Notes: generated from the letters alone by a model not told the origin. DNA of 64,000 nt from an uncultured Lachnospiraceae bacterium (GCA_910585345.1 CAJUDS010000002.1:1-64000); one strand, 5' to 3'. Counted from the first letter of the stretch, positions 7,765-17,071 are shown. Program-made: numbers and translations.

Positions 7765-8547
7765 TCAGTCAATCATCGTTTTTCCACTCATATCCTGCAG
7801 ATTCCGCCGTGCCTCCCCGCCGGACACGATTCTGGTATACAACCGCCGCAGACCCAGATACAACTGCAGATTGCTCTGGCAGTTATCCCCAGCCTGCTCC
7901 CTTACAAGCAGATACTCCCGTATCAACTGCGATGATATGCGCGAACCATTCAGGCAAAGAGCTGCAAACGACAGATCAAGCGGCTCCGCCTTCGGCGAGT
8001 GCAGCACACCCCTGCCATACAGACGCAGTATAAACGGGGCAAGGCTGCTGCCGTTTTGACAGGAAAACGGAACATGAACGGCGTTCAACGTATTAAACTC
8101 TGTCGTAAGATCATTAAAGTCCTTATAATCTTCGTATGCCCGCAGTCTTGCACCCTGTTCCAACATAAACCGGCCCAGTTCATACTCTTCCTCCCCCAGC
8201 GTCCGCACAGGTTCCAATGTCAGACGATAGGTTTGTTCTTGAAAATCCGCGGAAGCCTCATCGGCCGTCCTTTTTAAAACAATCTGTACCATCTGTCCAT
8301 ACAGGCTATATTGCAGCCGGGCCTCTTCCTTCAAACAGAAAAAAGCCGGGCCGTTTTTCAAAATACCCGGACCAACCCTGATCTCCTTTCCCTGTCCCCT
8401 GATCTGAAACCCGCACACTATACCGTTCCCGTACTCCTCAAAAAGCAAAGAGAAAAAGTCCGGCGCATAATCCCGGATAATATCCAACGCATCTTTTTTC
8501 AAAATCCGCCCTTCTGCAAACAACGGAAAATACTGCTTTACCTCCAT
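7765..8547 (-). CDS. Probable baseplate component, TssK-like by fold cues
   Basis: 260 aa, soluble. The start is set at 8547 because GGAGG lies 5 nt upstream; longer in-frame extensions run into the neighbouring gene. The first 90 residues read as a beta-sandwich with GIVCGFQIRGQGKEI followed by VGPGILKNGPAFF, a pattern common in shoulder domains of phage receptor-binding proteins and TssK-like baseplate proteins. The rest is mostly helical. No database family is recognised by eye, so the baseplate role rests on this motif and on position between the Hsp70-like gene and the PAAR gene. Confidence 0.4.
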   Translation of the reverse strand: MEVKQYFPLFAEGRILKKDALDIIRDYAPDFFSLLFEEYGNGIVCGFQIRGQGKEIRVGPGILKNGPAFFCLKEEARLQYSLYGQMVQIVLKRTADEASADFQEQTYRLTLEPVRTLGEEEYELGRFMLEQGARLRAYEDYKDFNDLTTEFNTLNAVHVPFSCQNGSSLAPFILRLYGRGVLHSPKAEPLDLSFAALCLNGSRISSQLIREYLLVREQAGDNCQSNLQLYLGLRRLYTRIVSGGEARRNLQDMSGKTMID

Positions 8548-8599
8548 AGCAACCTCCGCCGGCCCGTCTGTCTGCGCCCGGTACAACCCGCCGTCAACA

Positions 8600-11053
8600 T
8601 CAGAACAGACCGCAAAAATAATCCACACTGTCATCATCAAACAAAAAGCGGCTGACATTTCCCACACCCAGCGCTCCCTGTCTTCTGGCAGCCGGAAGCA
8701 CACAAAAATCCCAGTTTTCTTCCCGGTACACAAACAACCGGATCTCCTCTTCCCCAATAGAGTCAAAATCTCCCTGAAATTTGCGAAACACAGGATAAGC
8801 CGCAAACAATTGCTCATACGACGACTGTCTGAATGTGCGGATGTCCAAATCGACTGTCCGCCTGCCGGTTTCGTTTCCCAGTCTGTCACATATGGTAAAT
8901 TCCACCTGCCTGGTAGCGGCATGACGTCTGATATACCCAAACACGGCGTTCCCCGAACGGTTGTCCGATACGATCCGTATCGTCTCCTTTTCATGCGATT
9001 CCACCGTAACAATATAAGAAATCTCTTCCGCTTCCTCTGTCATCTCCGGTATCACCCGGCCCGCCTTTTCCATACGGCTGCATAAAATAGCGCCTTCCAG
9101 CGCCTTTGTTTTCAGCGCTTCCGGCCCGCCCTTCTGCGGTCTGGCTCTGCGCCCTACCGTAAATTCCCGCAGTGCATCCCGAAACAGCGGGAGCTGGCAG
9201 CTCATGCCGGAAAACCGTATTCTGTACCCCGTCAGGATACCATATTCATTACACAACGGCTCAATAAAGCGTTTGACAATTTGATAGATTTCCGGTGCCA
9301 TCACAAGCTCCAGCGCATCTTTATGTACCGTAAACGTCAGCCGGTATTCCAAATCCCCCGACTCCGTTACCACATTTACCGCACAAAATTCCGCAAATTG
9401 TCCGGGCAGCCTGATTGTATTGACCGGATCTCCGGAAAAAAACGCCAGTTTGAGATTCTCTGCCAAAAACCATAATCTATAAAAATTCTGACGTCTGTGC
9501 CGATCTGTACCTTCCGGCAATGCAAACCGGGTGGGAACCGTCCGCTCCGCCTCTTCATACAGACAGTTAAACCGTTCATATACTTCTTTTGTCCCGCCAT
9601 ACTCGTCCACACACGAATACGCGTCATAAAACCGTTCTCCGAAAATCTCTTCCTCCCGCCCCGCAGCGGCCAGCATCACGCGTATTTTTAAATACATAAA
9701 AATCAGACAAGTAAGACGGTTACCGCCGAAACCGCCGTCACCATTCAAATACCGCTCCCGCAGACGCACCTTATATGCCATACCGGTATTCTCCGTCTCA
9801 TGCGCGCAGGCAACGAGCGAAGACGCGCCCGCACCGCAGTGAAAAACCAGCTCTGTCACCGGTGCTTCTCCCTCATAGTCTGCCCGCTGGATAATCTCCC
9901 GATAAACACGATTGAGCGATTCCGACCGCGCGCTCTCTATCTCATACTCCGGCAGCAGTTTCCGCAGTCTCTGCAGCGCCAGACTACCTCTTTTCTCCGG
10001 CATCAGAAAGCACAGTTTTCTGTAGTTTCTTCCATGCTGCGCCTTTGCCAGAGAGATAACATAGGAAAAGAAGCCCCGCAGCAGTACATCGGAAGAAATC
10101 TGCGCCGCATTTCCGTCACAGTCGCATACCGCCAGCTCTTTTTCTTCGTATAAAAACAGCTTCAGATTATGGCAGAAAGTCATGCCGCAGCCATACCCAT
10201 CCCGCCGGATCAGCCCAAGCGCCTCATAGCCAAAGCGAAATACCGCCTGCCCGTCTCCGCAGCGCTGTACAGCCGCCGCGCTGGGACACAGGCAACGGCC
10301 ATCCTGGAATCTGACCCGTAAAACCTCATACACGCCTGCCGGTGCAGACGCCGCCACCGTATACCCTGCGCCAAAATCAATCACCAGCGGCTCCGCAGCC
10401 TCCACGGCTTCCACAACGGATAAAATGGGAAGATACGCCATCGCCGCCGTCATCCCCCGTTCTCTGCATGGATCGCACCGCTGGCTGTTATAAGCCCGTA
10501 TCACCTTCTGACTGGAAACCGCATCAAACAGCATCACCGTCAGGTCATGATAAATACCGACAGACAATGTGTCACAGACCCGTCCCGGCAAAAGCGACAT
10601 CCGCTCTCCCCGTACTTCGAAAACGGCCAGCACACTCCCCTGCGCATCAGATAGCGTTCCCACAAAATAATCCCCCGCAAACCCGTGGCGGACGAGCACA
10701 TCCTCCGCCTCGGAAATCGGTACATCCTTCTTCAATTCTATCTTATACGGCATTTCCAGTTTTTCTGCCGCCAATGAAACTCTGCCTGTCAGATCTTTCA
10801 ATAACTGCGCTGATTCTTCTGTCAGATCCTCCGTCAGAAAATCCTCTTCTCTTCCCCGGTAACGGAACAAAAGCGCCATCAGCTCCGACCGATTTAACTG
10901 TTTCGGATCAAGCCCCGCAGATCTTGTCATAATTTTTTCCCGCACACAGATATCCCGCAGCATAAAAGTTCCCATATCCCGCAGTTCGCCCCATGTATAA
11001 CGCCGGGTTTTCTGCTCTCTGCCATTTTTTAACAGCCTGTATTTATATGACAC
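8600..11053 (-). CDS. Hsp70/actin-fold (ASKHA) protein of the CIS locus
   Basis: 817 aa, GTG start at 11053 with GGAGGG 6 nt upstream. Residues 20-70 resemble a SAP or Rho-N helix-turn-helix (LRDMGTFML, LNRSELMALLFRYRG). The centre follows the Hsp70 order: phosphate-1-like DFGAGYT, FGYEAL, LKLFL, a helical FFSYVISLAKA, CFLMPEKRG, then phosphate-2-like VFHCGAGASS, and GDGGFGG. The phosphate-2 loop lacks the Asp and the GGGT of true Hsp70, so ATP hydrolysis is doubtful. The C-terminal third is unassigned. It may be an assembly chaperone or scaffold for baseplate or effector. I know of no standard T6SS counterpart. Confidence 0.55.
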   Translation of the reverse strand: MSYKYRLLKNGREQKTRRYTWGELRDMGTFMLRDICVREKIMTRSAGLDPKQLNRSELMALLFRYRGREEDFLTEDLTEESAQLLKDLTGRVSLAAEKLEMPYKIELKKDVPISEAEDVLVRHGFAGDYFVGTLSDAQGSVLAVFEVRGERMSLLPGRVCDTLSVGIYHDLTVMLFDAVSSQKVIRAYNSQRCDPCRERGMTAAMAYLPILSVVEAVEAAEPLVIDFGAGYTVAASAPAGVYEVLRVRFQDGRCLCPSAAAVQRCGDGQAVFRFGYEALGLIRRDGYGCGMTFCHNLKLFLYEEKELAVCDCDGNAAQISSDVLLRGFFSYVISLAKAQHGRNYRKLCFLMPEKRGSLALQRLRKLLPEYEIESARSESLNRVYREIIQRADYEGEAPVTELVFHCGAGASSLVACAHETENTGMAYKVRLRERYLNGDGGFGGNRLTCLIFMYLKIRVMLAAAGREEEIFGERFYDAYSCVDEYGGTKEVYERFNCLYEEAERTVPTRFALPEGTDRHRRQNFYRLWFLAENLKLAFFSGDPVNTIRLPGQFAEFCAVNVVTESGDLEYRLTFTVHKDALELVMAPEIYQIVKRFIEPLCNEYGILTGYRIRFSGMSCQLPLFRDALREFTVGRRARPQKGGPEALKTKALEGAILCSRMEKAGRVIPEMTEEAEEISYIVTVESHEKETIRIVSDNRSGNAVFGYIRRHAATRQVEFTICDRLGNETGRRTVDLDIRTFRQSSYEQLFAAYPVFRKFQGDFDSIGEEEIRLFVYREENWDFCVLPAARRQGALGVGNVSRFLFDDDSVDYFCGLF

Positions 11054-11109
11054 CTTCTACCCTCCATCCCGGCCCCGCGTCCGCCGGGTACGCAGCGCGC
11101 TTTGCCACG

Positions 11110-11784
11110 CTAAAACAGCACAAAATTACCGATCGTCGTCTCTTTGCATTCCACTATGCCCGGAGGAATCTCCCAAAAAATACGACAGGATCTGCCCGCC
11201 TGTAAAAATATACTTCGTATAGCCGATACCCTTCTTTCATCAGCCGCAGACGCAGCATGGTTAACAATCAGCACCACGCCGCCGTCTTCCCGCACATTGA
11301 CCCACGCGTTCCGGTACAGACTGCGCATCATATCACAGAAGCACCGTTCCGCTTCCCCTGTCCGGCACAAACGCAGATAAAAATATGCAATTTTGTGGAT
11401 TTCTCCCACCGTAAAATCTGCCAGCGGCAGTTCCGGTCCAAACGCCCCTTTCAGAATATCCTCTTCCAGAAACTTTACATAAAACGCATCCCGGTTCGTG
11501 CCCGAAAAAGCATCCACTTCCCACAAATGATGGAGCAGCAGATCACATAAAAACTGTGTCAGCCTGGAAATCCTGCCCGGTTTGATCACCGGACTGAATA
11601 TCTCTTCATAACTGTAATAAGGATTTACCGCAATATGACCTTCCGACGGCCCGTACGGATGATAGGCGTTCTTCACCGTAGCTTCCCCGTAGGGGGAGCT
11701 GGTATCTGCCACGTCAAAAAACAAATCATTCTCCCGGACGCCGTTCTCTAAGGCTTCCATTGCAGCCTGCCACAGGTGTTTCAT
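11110..11784 (-). CDS. Unrecognised CIS-operon protein, 224 aa
   Basis: Soluble, mixed alpha/beta, no signal peptide or membrane segment. The N-terminal part is Tyr- and Pro-rich (NPYYSYEEIFSPVIKPGRI). The C-terminal part ends in alternating hydrophobic strands (VVLIVNHAA, CRIFWEIPPGIVE). It has an AAGGA ribosome site and lies between two other structural candidates in the same operon. A wedge or adaptor component of the baseplate is plausible, but no family is recognised. Confidence 0.5.
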   Translation of the reverse strand: MKHLWQAAMEALENGVRENDLFFDVADTSSPYGEATVKNAYHPYGPSEGHIAVNPYYSYEEIFSPVIKPGRISRLTQFLCDLLLHHLWEVDAFSGTNRDAFYVKFLEEDILKGAFGPELPLADFTVGEIHKIAYFYLRLCRTGEAERCFCDMMRSLYRNAWVNVREDGGVVLIVNHAASAADERRVSAIRSIFLQAGRSCRIFWEIPPGIVECKETTIGNFVLF

Positions 11785-11855
11785 CTGTCCGCTTCCTTTC
11801 TTCCATACGGAAAATATTTACGCTTCCTCCGCGCAGACAGTCCGGCCGCAGTTTG

Positions 11856-13022
11856 TCAGTAAACCGATAACTCCCCTGTCACCAAAAACTGCGGATAATA
11901 ACTCTGCACCTCCCGCACAAGGAATAATGCCTGATCTTCCGTCAAAAATCCCGGAGACAACACGCGGAATTTTAAAAGAATCCTTTCCCGCCCCGCAGAG
12001 CAAAACTGGTAGGAAGCGTCCTCTCCGCCAATTTGTCCCAGTCCGCCCTCCTCGATCCCAGTAAGCTCCAGACCCGCCCCCGCTTCATAACCAGTCACAA
12101 TACGCCCGATTTCCGCTCTCGTCCCCAGTCTGCGCACGGCATGATCCGCCTGCCTGTCGATATGCCGCATCCGGCGGAAATTGGAAGTAAGGGGATAGTG
12201 CGGAATCGTAATATCACGGCGGACCGCAATTCTGTACAAGTCAAAATTTCTTTGCGCTTTTTCCTCCGATATGATCTCCAAACCGTCCTCGCTCATGTAA
12301 ACGTGCTTCACTGCCTGTTCCATACGCACTACATAGCCGTCCTGCCTAAAAGGCAGTCTGATGGTATGACGGTAATTCCATTCATCGATTGCCGGAACGG
12401 GAAAAACCGTACATTTCAGACTGAGCGGCTCCACGTTCCAGAGCGGTATCAGATCCGCCCGCACCGGAATATCCCCATCCCGAAAACGAATCTGCCGTAC
12501 AGGCGACTGCGTCTGAAAGCCTTCGCAGTACACATCGCCGAATCTGTCCAGATAAGGAAGATAAGGCGTCCGCCAATAAATCCCATTTTCATAAAACAGA
12601 TTCCGCAGTTGTTCTATTTTTCTGTAAAAACGTTTGCATGGCCTGATGTCGGCAGTGACGGCAAAAGTCCCGTCATCTGTCTCCACCGTCATTTCCTGGC
12701 TTCCTGCAAAGACTTCCTTCATCCTGCTCCCGGAACACTGACAAAACACCGTGGCGATGCTCTCTTTTGGCCGCCCTTCTTCCATCGGGAAAAGGAAGTC
12801 ATTGACCATAGAGACATCGCCCGCCAAAGCTACGGCTCCATACAGATAAAATCGTTCCGATACATCCCGCAGTTCCCTGCGCAGCGATTCTTTCAGTTCT
12901 TCCAGTGCATTTCTGTTATACCGCACTACTTCCTGAAACGCTTTGCTGATATCCCTGTATTCGGCCCGCTCCGCACCGCTGCTGAGAGCCTTCAGGCGTT
13001 CATAAACAAAGCTCTCATCCAT
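11856..13022 (-). CDS. Unrecognised CIS-operon protein, candidate baseplate wedge (TssF-like position)
   Basis: 388 aa, soluble. It opens with about 60 residues of charged helices, followed by a long beta-rich body with many aromatic residues. It overlaps the PP2C-like gene by 8 nt and has a GGAGGAG ribosome site. Size, beta-rich composition and place in the operon suit a baseplate wedge protein such as TssF or gpJ, but I cannot identify a diagnostic motif. An alternative is an assembly factor. Confidence 0.45.
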   Translation of the reverse strand: MDESFVYERLKALSSGAERAEYRDISKAFQEVVRYNRNALEELKESLRRELRDVSERFYLYGAVALAGDVSMVNDFLFPMEEGRPKESIATVFCQCSGSRMKEVFAGSQEMTVETDDGTFAVTADIRPCKRFYRKIEQLRNLFYENGIYWRTPYLPYLDRFGDVYCEGFQTQSPVRQIRFRDGDIPVRADLIPLWNVEPLSLKCTVFPVPAIDEWNYRHTIRLPFRQDGYVVRMEQAVKHVYMSEDGLEIISEEKAQRNFDLYRIAVRRDITIPHYPLTSNFRRMRHIDRQADHAVRRLGTRAEIGRIVTGYEAGAGLELTGIEEGGLGQIGGEDASYQFCSAGRERILLKFRVLSPGFLTEDQALFLVREVQSYYPQFLVTGELSVY

Positions 13023-14862
13023 TGGTTTCTCCTCCCGTTTCCTGCTGCTCTTCTATCGCTGGAAATACCGGCTCCTGCGCTTTTTCCGCCGCAGGTTCCT
13101 CCTCTGCCGATTCGTTCTGTGCCCGCAGGGAAGTAATGATATTTTCCATTTCTTCCGCTCCCGCGTCATCCCCGTTCTGCAGGTAAGCATCTTGTACTTT
13201 TTCGTACAGTTCGATCGCCGTTTTGATATCTCCCTCTAATATGGCTGCAAAAGCGGCGTCCTTGTCTGCGTCGATTGTTTCCTGCGCTGTCTCCTGCGAC
13301 TTTCTGGCCTGTTTCTGCAAAGACAATATGATCTGCGTCGTCTCCTCCGCTTTTTCATTTTCTTCCATTGCGATATAAGAATCTCTTATTTTGATATATT
13401 CATCCAGCGCCGCTTCAAAATCGCCCGCCAGAATAGCAGCCAGCGCCGTCTGTTTGTCAGCTTCGATAATCACTTCATCTCTGGCTTTAGCCCGTTCGTC
13501 TTTTTCCTCCTGCTCTGTCTGCTCTTTCACCCGCAGCAAGGCCAGCTGCACTTCTTTCAGCCGTTCCGGATCATCTACAATTCTAAGCATGGCTTCCGCC
13601 TTTTCATATAATTCTCCGGCCGACGCCATGTCTCCTTCCGCTTCCCGCATGGCCGCGCTTTCCATGTAACCGGCAATCTCTATGCCTGTACTGACCAGTT
13701 TCTGCTTCTGCCCAATCAAACTGGCAAGCGGACCAAGTTCTTCATACTTTTTCACGAGTTCCAGCGCTTTTTTATATTCGGCGCGCGCCCGGTCATAATC
13801 CTGCGTCTCATAGGCGGTTCCCGCCGTTTCTACCATAACACTGATATTTATTTTTTCGGAAAGAAGCTGTTCCTTTTCCAGACGCTCCGCGTTTTTGTCC
13901 AGTTTTCTGCTTTCCTCTACCGCTTTTTCGTATTCCTGTTTTGCAAGCGGGCAGTTCAGCTCCGTCATATACTGATCGCCCGTATCCTCATATACGGCTG
14001 CCGTACTGCGTATTTCCTGCTGCCTGCGTCGTTTTCCTCTGATCCAGATTGTCAAAACCGCTGCGATGATAGCGGCAGCTAATAAAAATATCAGCGACCA
14101 AAGCAGTATTTTCTTTTTCAGCGCCCGGTTTTCCTTATATGTTTTTTTAATCTCCACTGCTGCCAGGCAGCAGCACGGTATGGCGTCCGCACTGCCCCGC
14201 AGATAAAGCTCCTGCAAATCCCCCGTAAATTCCTCTACCGACTGAATGGACTCATAAGCGTCCAAAATCTCGATCCGGTTCACACGGCTCCAGAAACCTT
14301 CCGTGGCAACCAGAAGCAGATCCCCCTCTTCCAGCATCATTCTGCGCGAAACGGATATCCCTGCTTTTCCGCCCAAATAGTGGTAGAGATTCCCTGTCTC
14401 TTCTTTCTGTCCCATCCCCGCGCCGATACTGCCGCCGCGCTCCTCCAGCTGCTGATACACCGTATGGGGCATACTCTGATGATAAATTCCCGCATTCCGC
14501 AGCGCAAACAGCATCACGCTGCCGCATACTCCGTACCGGAATCTGGTATAGTCGGAAACCAGCAGCAGAATACCTGCCTTTAGCCGGATCCGTACGCTTT
14601 CCCGCACCAGACGTTTATGCGCCTTTTGCAGACATGCGCGTATCCTCCCCGCTGACAGGCCCGGTTTTTGCACAAATGCCTCAATCGCCGCATCCACGGC
14701 CAGCTTTGCGCTCTCCTGGCCGCCGTCGCCGTCGTACCCTTCCGCCACTGCCATACAATAATACCTGTCCATCTCCACAAAGCCGTAATACGTCCCGTCC
14801 GCTCCTCCAAGTCCCGCCTCTGCAACAAAGGTGGTTATGAACTGGCTGTTTAATTTTCTCAT
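13015..14862 (-). CDS. Membrane-anchored PP2C-like protein with C-terminal repeats
   Basis: 615 aa. Residues 1-240 follow the PP2C phosphatase fold. The metal-site motifs are altered: the second reads VAEGYDGDGG where VxDGxGG is expected, the third LLVATEGFW where LLxxSDG is expected, and the N-terminal ED pair is absent. A single membrane helix spans 251-273 with a basic stop (RGKRRR). Residues 295-560 are helical TPR-like repeats (AKQEYEKAV, ARAEYKKALEL, AIELYEKVQ), and the tail is Glu- and Pro-rich. It pairs with a second PP2C-like gene and two FHA genes, as in T6SS threonine-phosphorylation control, but catalysis looks impaired. It could tether the CIS to the cytoplasmic membrane. Confidence 0.65.
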   Translation of the reverse strand: MRKLNSQFITTFVAEAGLGGADGTYYGFVEMDRYYCMAVAEGYDGDGGQESAKLAVDAAIEAFVQKPGLSAGRIRACLQKAHKRLVRESVRIRLKAGILLLVSDYTRFRYGVCGSVMLFALRNAGIYHQSMPHTVYQQLEERGGSIGAGMGQKEETGNLYHYLGGKAGISVSRRMMLEEGDLLLVATEGFWSRVNRIEILDAYESIQSVEEFTGDLQELYLRGSADAIPCCCLAAVEIKKTYKENRALKKKILLWSLIFLLAAAIIAAVLTIWIRGKRRRQQEIRSTAAVYEDTGDQYMTELNCPLAKQEYEKAVEESRKLDKNAERLEKEQLLSEKINISVMVETAGTAYETQDYDRARAEYKKALELVKKYEELGPLASLIGQKQKLVSTGIEIAGYMESAAMREAEGDMASAGELYEKAEAMLRIVDDPERLKEVQLALLRVKEQTEQEEKDERAKARDEVIIEADKQTALAAILAGDFEAALDEYIKIRDSYIAMEENEKAEETTQIILSLQKQARKSQETAQETIDADKDAAFAAILEGDIKTAIELYEKVQDAYLQNGDDAGAEEMENIITSLRAQNESAEEEPAAEKAQEPVFPAIEEQQETGGETNG

Positions 14863-14896
14863 ATGGCTACCTCATGTACCAATCTTACGCAAACGG

Positions 14897-15478
14897 TCAT
14901 GCAACAATAACCGCCAGTGCGCTCCGCTGCTCTTTCAGATTTCTGCCGTTCACCGCTTCTATTATATTCTGTGCTTTCCGATAAGGATGGCTCCGTCCGG
15001 AAAGCAGCCTTTCCACATCGATTTCGGTCAGCGCCTGCCAGACGCCCTGGCTGCAAAGCAGTGTCAGCATCCCTTTTCTGTCCATCCGCCCGAAGCCCGC
15101 ACCCGTCACATACAATTTCCTGCCGTCAAAATTTACCAGCGACAATTCCCCTACACTGCGGTAAAACAGGTCATCCCGCGTAAAGCAGACAGCCAGAACA
15201 GATACCCTGGGCATCCGCCCCTTGTATAACCTTTCATGCAGCAAAGCCGCCGTGCCGGTAAACTGCCGCGCCAATTGTCCTTCCACATCCTCCACAGATC
15301 CAATACCTCTGGCAACGCTCTCACATGCCAGAATTGCAGCATAAGCTCCTGTGACACTGTCAATGGTGCCGTCCGCCAGGACTGCCAGAAAGCCGCCTGC
15401 AATCTGCTTTGTCATAAAATATGTATTTTGGTTTACATTGCTTCCTATCGTCTGGGCATTGCCGTAGCGTCTATTCAT
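14897..15478 (-). CDS. Small PP2C-like protein, probably catalytically degenerate
   Basis: 193 aa from ATG 15478. The start is chosen over longer frames because it overlaps the FHA stop by 8 nt and has GGAAGAA upstream. PP2C-like strands are visible: IGSNVNQNTYF in place of the N-terminal ED motif, LAVLADGT keeping the central Asp, and LLLCSQGVW where SDG is expected. The last motif ends RSALAVIVA without DN. With at most one metal-binding Asp left, it is more likely a pseudophosphatase or regulator than an enzyme. It sits between the FHA gene and the membrane PP2C-like gene. Confidence 0.6.
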   Translation of the reverse strand: MNRRYGNAQTIGSNVNQNTYFMTKQIAGGFLAVLADGTIDSVTGAYAAILACESVARGIGSVEDVEGQLARQFTGTAALLHERLYKGRMPRVSVLAVCFTRDDLFYRSVGELSLVNFDGRKLYVTGAGFGRMDRKGMLTLLCSQGVWQALTEIDVERLLSGRSHPYRKAQNIIEAVNGRNLKEQRSALAVIVA

Positions 15479-15980
15479 CGTCTTCTTCCCACTCAAAATT
15501 GGCGCCGCACAGAGGAATAAACAGCAGTTTACTCTTTCCCAGTTCGATCTGGTCAAAACTCTCAAGCTGCGCAGGCGCATATACCGCTTCCCCGTTCAGG
15601 TAAACCAGTCCCTGGGCATCACCCGGCAGCAGAAACGTACTTCTCTTCTTCGCATCGTAAGAGACAATCGCATGATTTTTATATGAAATATTGTTATCCC
15701 CAAGAATCCGGATGTCCATCTCCGGGCTTCTGCCAATGAAATTTTTTTCCGCGATCATCCGGTAGTCCTTACCCTTAGACGGTCCTTCAATACAGACCAG
15801 CCATCCCACAACAGGATGCATGACCTCCAATTCTTCCAGATACGTTGTATCTTTGAGGATACCGTCTACATCCTCACCTTTTTTCCTGGCTATATTAACA
15901 GCCGTACTGCAGTAGGGACAGATTGTCCCATACCGTTTTTCACTGAATAAATGTCCGTTTTCACATCTGATCAAACCCAT
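15471..15980 (-). CDS. Zinc-ribbon plus FHA-domain protein
   Basis: 169 aa. The N-terminal CENGH and CPYC (C6, H10, C21, C24) form a small zinc ribbon. An FHA domain covers about 62-155 with the phosphothreonine-binding residues G83-R84, S99, N102-H103 and N129-G130 intact. FHA domains bind phosphothreonine peptides; in T6SS the Fha protein triggers assembly. AGGAG lies 7 nt before the ATG. No kinase gene is seen in the window, so the phosphorylating enzyme would be encoded elsewhere. Confidence 0.8.
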   Translation of the reverse strand: MGLIRCENGHLFSEKRYGTICPYCSTAVNIARKKGEDVDGILKDTTYLEELEVMHPVVGWLVCIEGPSKGKDYRMIAEKNFIGRSPEMDIRILGDNNISYKNHAIVSYDAKKRSTFLLPGDAQGLVYLNGEAVYAPAQLESFDQIELGKSKLLFIPLCGANFEWEEDDE

Positions 15981-16022
15981 GGTAAAACTCCTGTCTTTTC
16001 CTGCGCCGCGGACCCAGACTGT

Positions 16023-16472
16023 CTATTGTATTACGATCTTCTCATAAGAGATATACACAATATCACCCTGCTTAATCCGGTAAGGAATATTTCTCCGCAG
16101 CTTATATACCGTATCGCCGCTCTTTTGCCGCAATCCCACCATACCCTGTTCCGATACCGCCTGAATATACCAGTACGCCCCATACCGCACAAAGGATGCA
16201 TGCTCCGCCTGGATAGAGCCGGCATAGGCTGAGTCAGAAAAATCAATATTTACCATCCGTGCAGGCGTAGATTTTCCAATCAATACTTCTTTTTGTTTTC
16301 CCAGCACGTGCTCGTCCCGTATTCCTCCCTGACCGTCTAAAACCACCGCTCTGATCCGGGTTCTCTTTTTCACGTACTCCGTTATATGGATACAGACGAG
16401 CCAGATGACAATTCCCCATAAAGCAACCGTGGAAACTGCCTGAAAAATGGATAGCGCACTCTGATCCGCCAT
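16023..16472 (-). CDS. Membrane-anchored FHA-like protein
   Basis: 149 aa. One N-terminal membrane helix at about 9-30 is followed by a short basic linker (KKRTR) and an FHA-like beta-sandwich with LIGKS (64-68), SIQAEH (86-91) and a late KQGD turn. The conserved Arg after Gly is replaced by Lys, so ligand binding may differ from the zinc-ribbon FHA protein. GGAGGG precedes the ATG. It lies between the tube gene and the other FHA gene and is a candidate membrane docking point in a system that lacks TssJLM. Confidence 0.65.
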   Translation of the reverse strand: MADQSALSIFQAVSTVALWGIVIWLVCIHITEYVKKRTRIRAVVLDGQGGIRDEHVLGKQKEVLIGKSTPARMVNIDFSDSAYAGSIQAEHASFVRYGAYWYIQAVSEQGMVGLRQKSGDTVYKLRRNIPYRIKQGDIVYISYEKIVIQ

Positions 16473-16500
16473 ATGGCCCTCCCACTTATCATCATATGCT

Positions 16501-16536
16501 GCAGGAGAGAATCCATCCTCTGCAATTCTCTCCTGC
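16501..16536 (-). promoter_or_regulatory. Long hairpin after the tube gene, probable processing or attenuation site
   Basis: Perfect 12-bp stem GCAGGAGAGAAT / ATTCTCTCCTGC with a 12-nt loop. There is no U-run, so it is not a standard terminator. It lies between the sheath-tube pair, needed in hundreds of copies, and the regulatory and baseplate genes. It could stabilise the upstream mRNA or reduce read-through. A smaller palindrome ACTTAC-TAC-GTAAGT follows at 16541-16555. Confidence 0.5.
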
Positions 16537-16605
16537 GCCGACTTACTACGTAAGTCCCAAAATCTCCAAAATCTGCCCTACCGTATGAAATTTGGCTGCT
16601 GTTGC

Positions 16606-17016
16606 TTATTCTACTGTGATATCTGCCAACCGGTCTTTCTTCTGTCTTACCACCAGAGTGAATTTCTTCTCCTGGTCGGCATTTTCTTCCTTGTAGGAAA
16701 CCGGGAAAGCATGGCTGAATTTATACTTGGTTGTTACGTCATTGTGCGTATAGGAAACCTCAACCGCCTTATAGCAGTCTGCGCTGTTGGATGCCACCAG
16801 CGACCATTCCAGCATCTTTTTGGACTCGTCCCCGAGAATTTTTTTCTCGGAATCCATATTGATTACCCCCTGTATTACCAGGGTGCAGTAAATATCTGAC
16901 GAACGTGCATAAGAGCGCTCGTCAATCGTGGAAGTAAATTCCACATAGGAAATCCCTTCCGTTATTTCCGCGATATCTGCAATTTTTAAACTGTTTGCCT
17001 GAACTGTTAAAGCCAT
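16606..17016 (-). CDS. Hcp-like tail tube protein
   Basis: 136 aa, small beta-rich protein with no signal peptide. Its size, strand pattern (ISYVEFTSTIDERSYA, DIYCTLVIQG, KAVEVSYTHNDVTTKYKF, KKFTLVVRQKKDRLADITV) and place directly after the sheath gene fit a contractile tube protomer. The ATG at 17016 has AAGGGA 6 nt upstream and lies 55 nt after the sheath stop. Sequence likeness to proteobacterial Hcp is not strong, and identification leans on synteny with VgrG and PAAR. Confidence 0.6.
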   Translation of the reverse strand: MALTVQANSLKIADIAEITEGISYVEFTSTIDERSYARSSDIYCTLVIQGVINMDSEKKILGDESKKMLEWSLVASNSADCYKAVEVSYTHNDVTTKYKFSHAFPVSYKEENADQEKKFTLVVRQKKDRLADITVE

Positions 17017-17071
17017 ATGTATCCCTTCTTTCTTTTATTGTCAGCCAATTTCATAAGCCGGGCCGTAGCGC

